Of a stretch of DNA of 64,000 nucleotides, positions 1 through 11,811 are shown piece after piece. The DNA is taken from positions 248,001 to 312,000 of the forward strand of contig JAJNMT010000034.1 of assembly GCA_025685495.1 (NCBI GenBank), read 5' to 3'. This DNA is from Huntiella abstrusa (Eukaryota > Ascomycota > Sordariomycetes > Microascales > Ceratocystidaceae). Made by a program: the position numbers and the translations under genes. Position 1 is the first letter of the stretch. Every line of letters starts with the position of its first letter. Under the pieces are notes generated by a model, which searched no databases, was not told the origin of the DNA, and saw only the letters and a list, made by a program, of their open reading frames with translations.

Positions 1-1726
1 ACAGGGAAGCGGGGTGTGGGAAACTGCGCTGCGAGCGACTCTTGCACGGATAACCTACCTACACGCCCCAATTCATCCGTTACTCCTCCAGCCAGTGCAA
101 CGTCGTGGTTGATTGTATGCGATTCAGTTTGTATCCAATTGCCATGTTCATCATGTCGCAATGGGAATTACATAATATAATCCAAGCAATCTGGCAACCA
201 CCGCACGCGACCTCGTTCAGTCCAGCATCAGCATGATCTCTTATACAAGTCACGTCACCAAGCTTCGTCCAATGCTACACCCGCCCTGTGACACTCTTGT
301 CAATCCCACAATGGGTCGAGGAAGGCTATTCACAAAAACCACCTAGACAGCACGTTTACCTGAACCCGTAACACCCGGCAGCCCACAATTCCCCGCATTA
401 TGACCCCGGATCCCCAGAAAATCTGGACTGATTCTTTCTTCTCCAACACCGCCCTATCGTGGGGTTCCTGATGGAACCTTGAAAACCCACGATTCACCTG
501 GTCGTTTGCAGGAACAGCGTTGGCAAGATACTATTACAAGTCAATCTGATAAGTCTAGTTTTCTAGACGCGGCTCTTGTCGGATGGAGACTAAGTAGCCC
601 GGCCAGAGACGGCTCCTAGATTCCACATGTGTGGATTCGACACTAAGTGCCCCGGCTTTCTAGGTTCCTAGACGCGGGGTCTATGACATACATATCCCCA
701 AACAAATGTGTCATTCCAATTTCTCAAAATCGCCCCAGCTGTCTCGGTGGTCCCCGCCCAGTGGCAACCAAACCACCTCATCATCTGGCCAGTCCCGTCC
801 CAAAGCCCCCCAATCCAATTCACCACGACCTCCGCCGCCGTAGTCTTCAAGACCTCCCCCAAACCCTTGTTCGAACCCTCAGACTCAGCTCAACCCTGCA
901 AGCCAAAATCCCCCCGCGTTCGTTCCCTATCAGCAATGACTGAAGTCGGTCAAGCTCTTTCCCAGTTCGGAAAGTCTACTCGTAGGGAACCAATCACGGG
1001 ACAGCATTTCACTCATGTCCTGTGATATAAGCCGTTTTCATTTATCGCGACGTTATGAATAATGTTAATGGGATGGCTATCCGGGCTGGGCTGGGCTGGG
1101 TTTGGCTGAGATGGAATTCCCTCGTTTTCTTTGCGTTTACCCCCCGTTACTTTTTTGCGGTTTTGGGGTTTATGGTGAAGGAAGAGGAGTTTGATGGGCT
1201 TTGGATGGACTTGCTTGTACCCCCCCTTTTGATGAGTCGCATTTGTATACCTTTTGGACTCGTGGATTGGGGAGTTGCCCGAGGTCCGGTTGTTTGCCGG
1301 GTTCTAGAATGGATTTGGCGAATGGTACCGGTGACTCTTGGTAGTAGACTAGCTTTCTTTGGCAAGCATGACGACATACATACCTACGCTATGGGAAGCT
1401 TGCCACTGAGTGAGACATTCTTTTAGTATATAAGAGGAGAGAATCTCCGCTTTCTACTAGTCTTTAGCATGTTGGCTCTTCTTTTTTATTCATCACATTT
1501 CTACTTTCTTGTTCACTAGTTTGTTGAACTTCATCTTCATCATCATCAAATCCCCAGATCTATTTCCACAATTATCATCCTCATCATCTTCATCGGCATC
1601 TACATCCACCCACTGCTTGCCCCTCCGGAAACTACTTCACCAGATTCACCCCTCCTATATTCCATACCCCCCCTCCTATTTCTCCTCCGTCTAGCCCGCC
1701 AGCACCTCGCCAACCTCTAGCACAAA
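1..1726. other. Gene-free left edge and ALT1 upstream region
   Basis: No reading frame here looks like a conserved protein. The stretch holds imperfect two-copy repeats around 550-690 (a TAGACGCGG core at about 563 and 670, and a CTAAGT-CCCGGC block at about 590 and 643), a short GGCTG repeat near 1084-1100, and a pyrimidine- and TCATCA-rich leader at 1525-1700 just before ALT1, typical of a fungal 5' UTR. Confidence 0.6.
1427..1434 (+). promoter_or_regulatory. TATA box of ALT1
   Basis: TATATAAG lies about 290 bases before the ALT1 start codon and is followed by a CT-rich leader. This spacing would give a 5' UTR of roughly 250 bases. It is inferred from sequence only. Confidence 0.5.
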
Positions 1727-3344
1727 ATGGTCTCATCACGAACCAGACAACTTACCAGATCTCCTCTCCCTTTAGAGCGGTCCCCCCGCCTCTTCCTCTC
1801 GCCATCCCGCTCCATCGCCAACGTCACCCACCGTTCTCCACGCCTGACATACGAGAACATTAACCAACGGGTGGTCGCCGCCAAGTACGCTGTGCGCGGT
1901 GAACTTGCCGTTAAGTCCGAAGTCTACCGTCAAGAACTCGCTCATGGCTCAAAGGACCTTCCCTTCGATAAGGTGATTTCTGCCAATATTGGAAACCCAC
2001 AGCAGTTGGATCAGAAGCCTATTACCTTTTTCCGGCAGGTGGCTAGTTTGTTGGAGAACCCACAGTTACTTGAGAAGGAGTCGGTTTTGACTGAGGGATT
2101 GGGCTACAAGACGGATGTTATTGAGCGCGCCAAGTTCTTGCTTAAGAATGTTCAGAGTGTTGGTGCTTATAGTGCCAGCACGGGTGTTCCTGCTATCCGG
2201 AACAGCATTGCTCGTTTTATCGAAGGTAAGTCATTGACGTCGTGTGACACGACATTTCTCTGTTCAACATTACATACTAACACAATCTCCAGAACGTGAT
2301 GGCTTCCCCGCCGACCCTAACCACATCTACCTCTCCGCCGGTGCCTCATCCGGCGTAAGTACCCTCCTGAACATCATCTGCGCCGACAAGACCTCCGGTG
2401 TCCTCGTTCCCATCCCCCAATACCCTCTATACACCGCGTCTCTCTCCCTCCTAGACGGCCAATGTGTACCCTACCTTCTCGACGAGCAAAAGTCCTGGGG
2501 AACCGACCTGGAAGTAATCAAGTCATCCTACGCCAAAGCCCAAGAATCCGGCACCGACACCCGCGCCATCGTAGTCATCAACCCCGGCAACCCCACCGGC
2601 GCCTCCCTCACCCCCTCCGACATCCGCAACGTAATCGACTTCGCCGCCGAGAAGAACCTCGTCATCATCGCCGACGAAGTCTACCAAACCAACGTCTTCC
2701 TCGGCAAATTCCACTCCTTCAAGCAAGTCCTCTCCCAAATGAAAGCCGACCACCCCGGCATCTACGACCACGTGGAACTCGCTTCTCTCCACTCCATCTC
2801 CAAAGGCATGGTCGGTGAATGTGGCCACCGCGGCGGCTACTTTGAGCTCGTGGGCTTCGATCCCGCCGTCGAAGCCGAGATCTACAAATTCGTCTCCATC
2901 ATGCTCTGCTCGCCCGTCATCGGCCAATGTCTGGTCGAACTCATGGTGAACCCCCCTCGCCCCGGCGACCCATCATACCCCCAATACCGCGCCGAATACG
3001 ACGGCATCTTCAACGGTCTTCGTGAGCGTGCTCATGCTTTACATGCTGCTTTTGAGAAGATGGAGGGTGTTGAGTGCGGAGAGCCACAGGGTTCCATGTA
3101 CCTGTTCCCGTCTATCAAGATCCCTCAAAAGGCTATTGAGGCTGCTGAGAAGGAGGGGAAGCGGCCTGATGAGTTCTATGCTATGCGCTTGTTGGATGCT
3201 ACTGGTATCTGTGTTGTTGCCGGTTCCGGCTTTGGACAGAAGGAGGGCACTTGGCATTTCAGAACTACCTTCCTGGCCCCAGGAACTGAGTGGACTGACC
3301 GTATTGTCAAATTCCACTCCGAGTTCATGCACGAGTTCCGGTAG
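1727..3344 (+). CDS. ALT1: Alanine aminotransferase
   Basis: Exons 1727-2225 and 2293-3344 give 516 residues; the 67-base intron starts GTAAGT and ends CCAG. The protein is a class I PLP aminotransferase of the alanine type, which exchanges alanine and 2-oxoglutarate for pyruvate and glutamate. Visible family marks are the NPGNPTG motif, the IIADEVYQ aspartate/tyrosine block, and the SISKG motif with the PLP-binding lysine followed by a glycine-rich GHRGGY stretch. The first 40 or so residues are rich in Arg and Ser with few acidic residues (MVSSRTRQLTRSP...), as in a mitochondrial presequence, so a mitochondrial form is likely. The 3' end faces RPN7 with 227 bases between stop codons. Confidence 0.93.
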
Positions 3345-3571
3345 AGAATGACTGTTGCTCGTCTTTTTAGTTTTGTAAGATTTGATACAGATGTACGAGT
3401 CAATACCAGACAATATATCAGTTCACTTGTTTTTTCATCAAACCTTGTATGCACATCGTAACCCGTGAATGACTGAACAAAATAATCATCATAAACAGCG
3501 ACAACTAGAAAAAGAAGCCCCCGAAATATCATTAAAACGCCTTAACACAATCAGAATGCTAGTATCCAAAC

Positions 3572-5140
3572 TTACGCCCGCTCCGAACCTCTTAGTCTGA
3601 CCGCCTGTCCGTACTTCTGCAACTTAGTAATCAAATGATCACCCTGGCGAACGACATCCTGGTACTGCTTGTTCTTGCTATCCGGTCTGTTGGTCTCAAT
3701 CACTCCACGCCCGTTAACACGGTCAATAGTGCAAGGAATCCGTCCAGCAGCAATGAACTTGGAAAGGTCGCTGTTAAAAAAGTAAATGTTAGTAAATGAG
3801 TACAATGACGTCATAGTGGCACGGCCGAGATGAAAACTTACTGGTCAAGGAAATCCACCGTCACACCAAAGTCGTTAGCCATGCTCTCCAGTCCGACAAC
3901 CCGGTAACTCTGAAGAAGTTGTTGGTAAGCACGCAGGCGCATCTCACGGATGAACCAGTTCTTGTGCTCAAGCAAGTAGCGGTCCTGGGTAAGGAACTGC
4001 TCCTCGACAGCCGCCAACGACTGGAAAAATGACTTGTAACGGCCGTTGTACAGAGAGCTGACAAGAGTGGCAAGAGCGTCAAAGTTGATGCTACTCTCCG
4101 TCTCAATCTCATCACCTGCGCTCAGAGTAGCCAGGTTGACAACAGCGCGCTTGGGCTCATCGGCCCGCTCATTGTCACTGAGAGTGAGATTCATAAGCTT
4201 CTCCTCGCCGTCACCCATAACAGCCTTGATCTGGGGAGCGTCAACAACCTTGGACTTGAAGTCAACACGCTTAAGAGAGACAGAGCCAGCAAGAGCAGCG
4301 TAGGTGACGAGTGAAGAGTAGGAGCAAAGCTCATACGATGTGAACGTCTCCAAACTGTCGAGCAGAAGAGGAGCAGCAATGTGGTGGGCGCGGACGGTAA
4401 GCTGGAAGATACCCTCGTAGGCCTTGAGGCGGTTGCGACGGTCCCAGTCACCACCGGACTCGACAAGGGCCTTGGCCCGCTCAACGTGCTTCTTAACCAA
4501 CGGCTTATCGCCGTAGAAGAGACCCATCCGTATTATGGCAAGGACAATATCAATCTTGGTTCCCAGCATGCCCGTCTTCTCAATGACTTCTTCGTAAGAC
4601 GAAATAGCGCGCTCCTGTTTAATCATGACATCTCTTGTTAGTATATCTCGCCATCACCAATCATATTCACCACAAACATACCTTGTCACACACGCGAGCG
4701 TGGAACTCTGCCCGCTTACCACGAGCCGCCGTAATCTCAATCTCACCACTGTTCTCAACAGCCTCTTCCTCCTCCTTCTTCAAAGCCTCCAACTCGGCAT
4801 CATTGTCAGCCTTAAGCTTGTTGTACAGCGCCTCGTCCCATGGCAAGGCGGAAACAGCCTGTGAGTTGACGCCGGCAGTCATGCCCACCAAGCTAGATCT
4901 CCGCTGCAGACCAGGTCCGGGGGCACCGGTGGGCGAAACATCGGCCGAGTTGAAGATGCCCTCGGTGGGGTGGGCCAGGTACCGGTACAGAGGGGCCATC
5001 TTGTGCTCGGTGATGGCCTCTAGGAGCGCCTTGGCGGACGTCTGTTGGACATTGGGGTTGGCGTACGAGTTGGTGATGTTGAACACGTGTTGGGCCAAAG
5101 CCAACTTTGGCCATTTGGCGTACTGGGCTTCGTTGCTCAT
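3572..5140 (-). CDS. RPN7: 26S proteasome regulatory subunit Rpn7 (PSMD6)
   Basis: Exons on the minus strand are 5140-4682, 4614-3842 and 3770-3572, giving 476 residues. Intron 1 (67 bases, GTATGT) carries a perfect TACTAAC branch point; intron 2 is 71 bases. The N terminus YAKWPKLALAQHVF matches the Rpn7 signature, followed by an acidic coiled stretch (KADNDAELEALKKEEEE) and helical repeats ending in a PCI domain (EMRLRAYQQLLQSYRVVGLE, then DLSKFIAAGRIPC). Rpn7 is a scaffold subunit of the proteasome lid. The related COP9 subunit Csn1 is the main alternative, but the N-terminal motif and length favour Rpn7. I see no PACE (Rpn4-type) element upstream. It is divergent from ABD1 with 822 bases between start codons. 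Confidence 0.9.
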
Positions 5141-5962
5141 TATGGTGGGGTTATGTGTGAAGCTGGAGCTTGTCGAGGTTTAGGTGAAGCAGTCTGGATA
5201 GTTCAGACGCACGTATTGTACAACGAGGTATATGAGTGATTGCCGATATAAGAGGTTAAAGTTGCTAATGCAAAAGTCAAAAATATCAACCACAATTGGT
5301 ATTAAACAAGATTTCAAAAAGTCAAGTTTAAATCTACAGGTGAGGCTGGGTTGCGTGTTGATGCATCACCAAATGCCTGCTTGCGCTTCACCCAGGCCTA
5401 GAGGGGTCCTCCAGGTAGTAAGCACTGCAAGCTCACCTAGGCCAAAGTGGGACGTGCAAGCAAGGCTGCCACTCTGACACGCCATTGCGCAGACTGCCAA
5501 CTGCAGACTTGGCAGCTGCCACAAAGCTGGGTCTGCTGTCAAGGACAAGGATCACGGATTCGCTCCTAAAGCAAGGTACCACCGACAAGGGCAAGCAGCG
5601 ACATGAAGCAGGTACGGATTTGGAAAACACGAAAAAAAAGCGACAAATGTAGCGGCACATTCTGATTCTTCGAAAATATCGTCCTTTTACAAGTTGTGCT
5701 TATTTACTTCTTTTCAATCGTTTCATACGGTATTCTGCCTCAAGGCCATCATTTTGAGCCTTTTTTGTATATAAGTCATTAAAATGTAACTCTACCCCCG
5801 TCAACCTGGCGAGCCCGCGGATCTATGACGCAAATTCACGTTGCTAAATGGCTTGCATCGCGATCCACCCGCCAACATCTCACATTCCGCCATGACTAAC
5901 ATTATGAACAGTGACGACCTCTTCCGTCCCAGAAGCCCCATTCATTCTTCACAGCTACAAGA
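5141..5962. other. Divergent promoter region RPN7/ABD1
   Basis: Shared upstream region of RPN7 (minus) and ABD1 (plus). It holds a TATATAAG box at 5768-5775 and, next to ABD1, an ATG-initiated short frame or intron end described separately. No further gene is seen. Confidence 0.55.
5768..5775 (+). promoter_or_regulatory. TATA box candidate of ABD1
   Basis: TATATAAG 188 bases upstream of the ABD1 start codon, after a T-rich run. The position is reasonable for a fungal promoter; there is no expression evidence. Confidence 0.4.
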
Positions 5963-5966
5963 ATGA
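5892..5966 (+). promoter_or_regulatory. Upstream ORF overlapping the ABD1 start (or 5' UTR intron end)
   Basis: An ATG at 5892 opens a 24-codon frame whose TGA stop overlaps the ABD1 start codon as ATGA. Translation of this peptide would stop on the ABD1 initiation site. The same bases also contain GACTAAC followed 7 bases later by AACAG at 5907-5911, which looks like the branch point and acceptor of an intron, so the upstream ATG could be removed by splicing a leader intron. Confidence 0.35.
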
Positions 5967-7363
5967 CATCCTCACGCGAAACCTCACCACACCGCACTTC
6001 GCGTTCCTCTCGTCACGATGACAGTCACAAGCGCAAGCGCTCCGAAACACCCCCCCAAGACGAACTACCTCAACCCTATAACGCCCACGCTCTCCAGCCA
6101 GCCAAGAAGCGTGCGCTTTCTCCTTCCGAACAGCCCCGCAAGCAGAAGCGGCCGCAGACTCGCTCGCGCATGACTGCCGAAGAGAGAGAGGCCATTCGTC
6201 TACGCCAGTTAGAGAGAGAGAAGGAGCGTGAACGTCTAGCCCGCCAAGAGGAACCTCCGTCAGCGCCACCAGTCAATAGGGATCAGGTTGCCAATTACTA
6301 TAACAATGTTCCCCAAAGAGGACGTGACTGGCGTAAGACTGATTCCAAAATCAAGGGTCTGCGCTCGTTCAACAACTGGGTGAAGAGTTGCATCATCCAG
6401 AAGTTTTCACCTAATGACAACTTCCGGCCGGGTGACCGCGACTACGAGCCACTTTTAGTATTGGATATTGGCTGCGGAAAGGGTGGTGATCTCGGGAAGT
6501 GGCAGCAAGCTCCTCAAGCCCTGGAACTCTACGTCGGATTGGATCCCGCAGATGTTTCTATTACCCAGGCCCGTGAGAGATACAGGGAGATGGCCAACCG
6601 GAATCGCCGCGGCCGTCTATTCGCCGGTCGTTTCTTGGTCAAAGACTGTTTTGGCGAGTCCCTGGAAGACATTGAGGTTATCCAGCAAGTTGGCTGGGCC
6701 GCTCCACCACATGCTCGTGTAGGCTTCGATGTCATCAGCATGATGTTCTGCATGCACTATGCCTTCGAGTCTGAGACTAAGGCCCGCCTCATGTTGCAAA
6801 ACGTAGCCAATGCTCTCAAAAAGGGTGGAAGATTCTTTGGGTGCATTCCCAATTCGGATGTCCTTAGCGAGCGTGTGCGTGAGTTCAACGCGAAGAAGGC
6901 TGAAGCTGAAAAGCGCAAGGCCGACAAGGAAGAAAACAAGGCGGACGAGGAAAAGGAAGATGGCGAAGCTCAGGATGACGGGGAAATTGAAGAGGAAAAG
7001 ACGGCTGAGTGGGGAAACAGTATCTACCGTATTCGTTTCCCAGGGCCAACTCCGGCCGATGGAGTGTTCCGGCCTGCCTTTGGCTGGAAGTATAACTTCT
7101 TCCTCGACGAGGCTGTTGAGGAAGTGCCTGAGTATGTTGTTCCCTGGGAAGCTTTCCGTGCGCTTGCCCAGGATTATAACCTGGAATTACAGTACCGGAA
7201 GACCTTTTCAGAGGTCTGGGAGGCCGAGAAAGATGATTCCAGTCTTGGACCTTTGAGTCAGCGGATGGGTGTCAAGGCGCGGGATACCGGGGAGCGGACT
7301 ATGTCTGCGGATGAGAAGGAGGCTTCTGATGTGTACCTGGCCTTCTGCTTCTATAAGGTTTAA
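5963..7363 (+). CDS. ABD1: mRNA cap guanine-N7 methyltransferase
   Basis: A single exon of 466 residues. The enzyme methylates the guanine of the GpppN cap of nuclear mRNA using S-adenosylmethionine. The first 110 residues are basic and disordered (Arg/Lys/Ser-rich), as in other Abd1 proteins. The catalytic domain starts with the cap-methyltransferase signature YYNNVPQRG and FNNWVKS, then the SAM-binding motif LVLDIGCGKGGDLGKW at about residue 167, and the FDVISMMFCMHYAFES block. An acidic, lysine-rich insertion (about residues 312-350, KAEAEKRKADKEENK and following) interrupts the domain between conserved strands. The 3' end is only 123 bases from the GEM1 stop codon on the other strand. Confidence 0.94.
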   Translation: MTSSRETSPHRTSRSSRHDDSHKRKRSETPPQDELPQPYNAHALQPAKKRALSPSEQPRKQKRPQTRSRMTAEEREAIRLRQLEREKERERLARQEEPPSAPPVNRDQVANYYNNVPQRGRDWRKTDSKIKGLRSFNNWVKSCIIQKFSPNDNFRPGDRDYEPLLVLDIGCGKGGDLGKWQQAPQALELYVGLDPADVSITQARERYREMANRNRRGRLFAGRFLVKDCFGESLEDIEVIQQVGWAAPPHARVGFDVISMMFCMHYAFESETKARLMLQNVANALKKGGRFFGCIPNSDVLSERVREFNAKKAEAEKRKADKEENKADEEKEDGEAQDDGEIEEEKTAEWGNSIYRIRFPGPTPADGVFRPAFGWKYNFFLDEAVEEVPEYVVPWEAFRALAQDYNLELQYRKTFSEVWEAEKDDSSLGPLSQRMGVKARDTGERTMSADEKEASDVYLAFCFYKV

Positions 7364-7486
7364 ACGAAGTTTTGTTTGTTGGACCACAGAATGTGTGGGA
7401 TAATGTATAAATAAAATGGTATTAAATGCAATGGAATAAGGGTATCAACTGTGGTGAATATACATAAAAATACAAAGAAAACATGG

Positions 7487-9433
7487 CTAAAGTACACTGG
7501 TCGATCTCTTCCAGATGATGCCCGCCGCCAATGCCGCACACGCCGTGGCTCCCATGGCAATGTACAAGCTGCTAAGATCCGGTGGGGGCTCTTCACTCTT
7601 GGGGAATCCAGAACTCGGGTTCGTAGCAGTCTCTGCCAAAGCGACGAATAACTCGTTGATATTGTTCCATGTAACACTAACGTGCAACGGCGCCGACATG
7701 TCCAATGAGGCAGTGTACTCATCCGGTTGCATAGCCGATCTCTGCATCGTCTTGTCCTTGTCTGCTTTCAAGGCTGTATATACCGCAGGTAACTCGTCTA
7801 GTTGGGGGTACTTTGTCCGCAAATCAACGATATGAGCGAAGGAATCTGGGTCGGAAGAGTCATATGCATAGCAGATTAGATCGCAAGCGTCAAGTTTAGC
7901 CTGGTTTTCGAGGATTGCGGGCTCTAATTCGCCCAACTCTTCGAGAATCAGATAGCATTGTTTTCCACCTTGAAGTTCGACACTGTTGACGGCTCGACGG
8001 GGCTTGATGGTGGGGTGGTAAATTCCGTCTAGAGGACGACTTAGGAAGGAGTCTAGGAGAGAGGACTTTCCGGAGCCGGGGGCACCAACGACGTAGCACA
8101 TTACTACGTTGCGCTCGACGCGGCCGGGCCGCTGGCGACGTTTCCGGGGTTTGGTTATCTTGAGAGCCATTGTGATTGAGTCCTTTGGGTCGGCGGGTTC
8201 GTATCCGAGGTATGCTAGGTATTCCAGGGTGGTCTTTGGTTCAATGAAGGTGGTCATACTCCATAGAGCCAACCAACCCTGCAGTGTGATATGTCCCGAC
8301 TCGTTACGGACTGTCGAAGCTAACGCGGCATCAGTCCACGAAGCTGGTAATCCCGGGGTAGGCGCAAACAACGCTGACAACTCAGCATCATTAAGACCAC
8401 CATCTGTATCCTTGTCAAACAACAAGAACCGATCAACAAAGAAACTATAACCAGACGGACTGAGTTCGGCCGACGAGTACTCGGGCACTTCAAACTTGGG
8501 CTGGAGGAAGCTATCGTTTAAGCTGAGACTGTCGGTATAGTGATAATTACGCAGGATAATCCAAATTGTCTCATGGCGGCCCTTCTCTGCATACATCTTG
8601 TTTAGCTGAAGCCAGCCACGGAGATCGATTCCCTTTTCTGGTTCGGCGTCGGGGATGAGTCGGCTAACGGTGAGTTTTATGCTGTCAAGATCTTCCTTGG
8701 CAAGTTTCTTCTCGAAGCACTTTTCTTGTAGTTGGAGCATTTCGGTGTCATTCAGGTAGCCGTCTTGATCTCGGTCGCACAAATAGAAGATGCGCGTGAG
8801 GGCGCTAGCACAGCTGGGCTTAAGATCACCCTCTTTGTAGTCGAATAACGGGGCAATTGGGTAGGTGACGGCCTTTTGGCAGAGGAAGAAGACTTCGTTG
8901 ACGTTGTAGTGTTCTTTTGCGCTGGTTCGTATACAAGAATCGATTTCACGAAACTCCGTCATAACCGGTAACATCTCGTCCTCCACGGCCTGTTGGCTAT
9001 TGGTCGTCGGCGACTGATCTGACTTGTTGGCGCATAATACGACAGGGACGTTGACACCCAGCGAACGGAAATACGGCATCCAAAAGAGGGCGACTCTTTC
9101 GTAACTGTAGTGATCCGAGTATATAAGCATGATAACATTGCTCTTGCGAATTTCCTTTCGAAGGGTCGTTCGGTCTTGTGGACGGGCTGAGGTATCGACG
9201 ATTGTAGTGGTGACTTTTTCTGGAGTTCCAATGTTTGGTGGGAGTGTGATGGTGGGAAGAACAGCTTGGATCTTGTTCGAGATGAAGACGTCTTTTACGA
9301 GCGAGGCGATTAGACTTGATTTTCCGGTGCCTTCGTCGCCGCAGACGCAGATTCGTACTGTTAGGATTGATAGCTGTTAGTCGGTTATTCGGCGCAGATG
9401 ACCAATGTTTCACGAGGACGTACTGGTAGACAT
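7487..9433 (-). CDS. GEM1: Mitochondrial Rho GTPase (Miro/Gem1)
   Basis: Exon 1 is only 10 bases (9433-9424), then a 66-base intron (GTACGT, CTAAC, ACAG) and exon 2 from 9357 to 7487; together 626 residues. The start MSTIRICVCGDEGTGKS restores the first GTPase P-loop. The order is N-terminal GTPase, two EF-hands with loops DRDQDGYLNDTE and DKDTDGGLNDAE, a second GTPase with P-loop GAPGSGKS, and a C-terminal tail anchor (about 20 hydrophobic residues ending IIWKRSTSVL). Gem1 sits in the mitochondrial outer membrane and controls mitochondrial shape and inheritance and ER contact sites. The 10-base first exon is easily missed by automatic annotation. It is divergent from EMC4. Confidence 0.94.
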
Positions 9434-10879
9434 TGCGATCGGTTAAGCGGGGGACTTAAGGGTGTGCGATCTTGGATTTTGCGACTCGAGTTCGGTAGAG
9501 TGACGTAGTGAAGATGAAGCGAGGTTTTGCTAAGCTAGACGCAACTGTTGGGTGTATGTGTAGATGCTTTAGTCAAGGAAGATCAAAGAAAAGAATCAAG
9601 AGTCCATGTTTGTAGACTATTCGAAAATGACCTTGTAATCGACTCTTTAGGTTGTAGTGTAAGTGACGATCCGATGGTTTAAATCAAGGTAGCGACGTAA
9701 TAGCCCTTGAAGTTGTGAATTTGGCCAGGTTACTAAGCGACCCTTCTCTAAGAACCCTAAGGTATCTAAGGTATGAGCGACGATAAAGTGATGATTGTTA
9801 AGTTAAGTTTGGACAGGATTTATTGATTCTGATGGTCTTTTATCATTCAGTGAGATATTCGTTTTTTGTGTATGACATATTCAGATCAACAACAGAGCAT
9901 GATAGTGAGAAAAGCTATATAACAGTGACAAAGTCACATGAATCAAGAACGGTGTCTTTGTATAGCCATGCAAAATCTAGAGCTGTAACAGAAGCTACCA
10001 CAGGTTTTTACAGAAGGTAGAACTATAACTCACACAAGAGATCAAACAATCACAATATACACACCACCATCTTATTCATGTTCACCTACAGCTATAGTTT
10101 ATGAATACACCACTTCGTTCACACATTTTTGTTTCGATTGATTGATTGGTTCCATTTATAACCTGATTAGCAGGACTAATTCCTCTATCTGCAGGCCGGG
10201 AGACGGTTGAACCCCGCCTAATCTACCCCTAGTTTTTAGAAAATTTTATAACCCTAACTGACCACTCCCCAAAAACCGTCCGGCTATCCCCCCACGGGCG
10301 CCCTAGGACCAACTTCCGTCGCTGCGGCCTCCTTCTCCCCGGTGCAAACGACGACACCACACAACCAAAAACAACTGAGTATCTGACTTCGAACCTTCCA
10401 AAATCATGCCAGCCAGTTGCTTGTAAAAAGGGTATTCCGAGTATCGCGCGTTGTTGGGCGAATTTGTGTTGTCTTGAGGTATCGACAGTCGCTGAAATGA
10501 GGGGGCGGACGCGGCTTGTCAACGAGGCTGACCTCAAGAGGGTGTAATGGCAACGACGAGCCTTGGAATAAACGAAAAAAAAAAAAAAGGAGAATGTGTA
10601 GTGAATGGGATTCCTTATCCCCTCAACGACAGATGGGGCGATTCTGCCTTGAGTCCGGTGGGAAAGGCATCTCAAAACCTCAAAGGTACCATTCCGAGGG
10701 TATTAAGGAAGAAGGTTGCACATTTTTGTTTCACCAAGTTGCTCATATCAATCCCACTAGGGTTACGCATCATCTGTTCTGATATCCCTGTCTCGTGTTG
10801 ACACAATTCAACTACACGCCTCTCATCAGACGATTCATCTCAACTCATCCAAATCTCGATTTTGCTAAACCCTTTCACA
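9434..10879. other. Divergent promoter region GEM1/EMC4
   Basis: About 1.4 kb without a convincing gene. It contains AACCCTA-type motifs at 9753-9760, 10250-10257 and, on the minus strand, 10758-10764, a CTAAGGTAT direct repeat next to the first, and an A14 run near 10575-10588. Confidence 0.55.
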
Positions 10880-11490
10880 ATGTCTTCGGCCACTCTTACA
10901 GAACCGCGTCCTTCATGGATAACTAATCTTGAATCTCCACCGGCCTTTCGCCCCAAGGCCAACGGCATTGTTGACCCTCCATTGTACCCTGCGACAGCTT
11001 CCACCAAGGTGAGTGTTTCCCACTACATGAATTGCCATATACATTATCTAACGCCCAACTCCAGAAACAAAAAGATGTCAGAACGAATGTTCGCGAGCCC
11101 CCATCGCAGGAGGAAATGGACACCCTGAAGTTGAAGAAGGCCTGGGAAGTCGCCATTGCGCCTATCAAGGGTCTCCCCATGACCTTCATCATGATGTACA
11201 TGTCAGGAAACTCGCTTCAAATCTTCAGTATCATGATGGTCGTCATGGCTTTCAAGAACCCCTTCATGGGCTTGCTGAACACAAACCAGGCCTTTGAACG
11301 GTTCATCACGGAGCGGAACAAGAGCGATATCGTCCAGGCGAAGTTGACGTATATGGCGTGTCAGTTGGTGGCTCTTGGTGTGGGTATTTGGAAGGTTAAC
11401 AATATGGGTTTGCTGCCGACAACTCGGTCGGATTGGTTGTTGTGGGAGACTGTGCGGACACCGTTAGAGACGGCAATTCCGGCTTTCTAG
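10880..11490 (+). CDS. EMC4: ER membrane protein complex subunit 4
   Basis: Exons 10880-11008 and 11065-11490 encode 184 residues; the 56-base intron starts GTGAGT and has CTAAC. The DUF1077/EMC4 family is recognised by the helix KLKKAWEVAIAPIKGLPM followed by MMYMSGNSLQIFSIMMV, a region around an ExRF loop, and a second hydrophobic segment before a short C-terminal tail. The EMC inserts tail-anchored and multipass membrane proteins in the endoplasmic reticulum. The ATG at 10880 is the first ATG in frame and gives the usual family length. UFE1, another ER membrane gene, follows 322 bases downstream in the same direction. Confidence 0.93.
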
Positions 11491-11811
11491 TGTGTTCAAA
11501 CAGTGTGATTAGAAATAGTACAATATACATGTGGTTTATAACTATTCTTCTTATTCTCCATGCGCTCCTCCGGAATCTTCCATCATTCGTTACCAATGTC
11601 GACATTCCTAGGTGTCGGCACAGCGACGTCATCATATAACCCTAGTCTGCAAACCCTGATAAGCTTGAATCCTGGCCATTATGACGACAAAAAGCTACGT
11701 AAATAACAAGCCCGCGCAATCGCATCGCAATAAACGACTTGCGACACTGTCGGAGAACACCTATCTTGTTTTATAGATTGACAATCGGCTTTAGAAATCA
11801 TTCTTGCAATC
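11491..11811. other. EMC4-UFE1 spacer
   Basis: A 321-base spacer holding the EMC4 3' end and the UFE1 promoter. An AACCCTA motif is present at 11638-11644, about 170 bases before the UFE1 ATG. Nothing else is recognised. Confidence 0.5.

Noticed and set aside
860..900. GTTCGAACCC as a tRNA T-loop
   Set aside because: No matching A box, acceptor stem or anticodon arm could be built around it.
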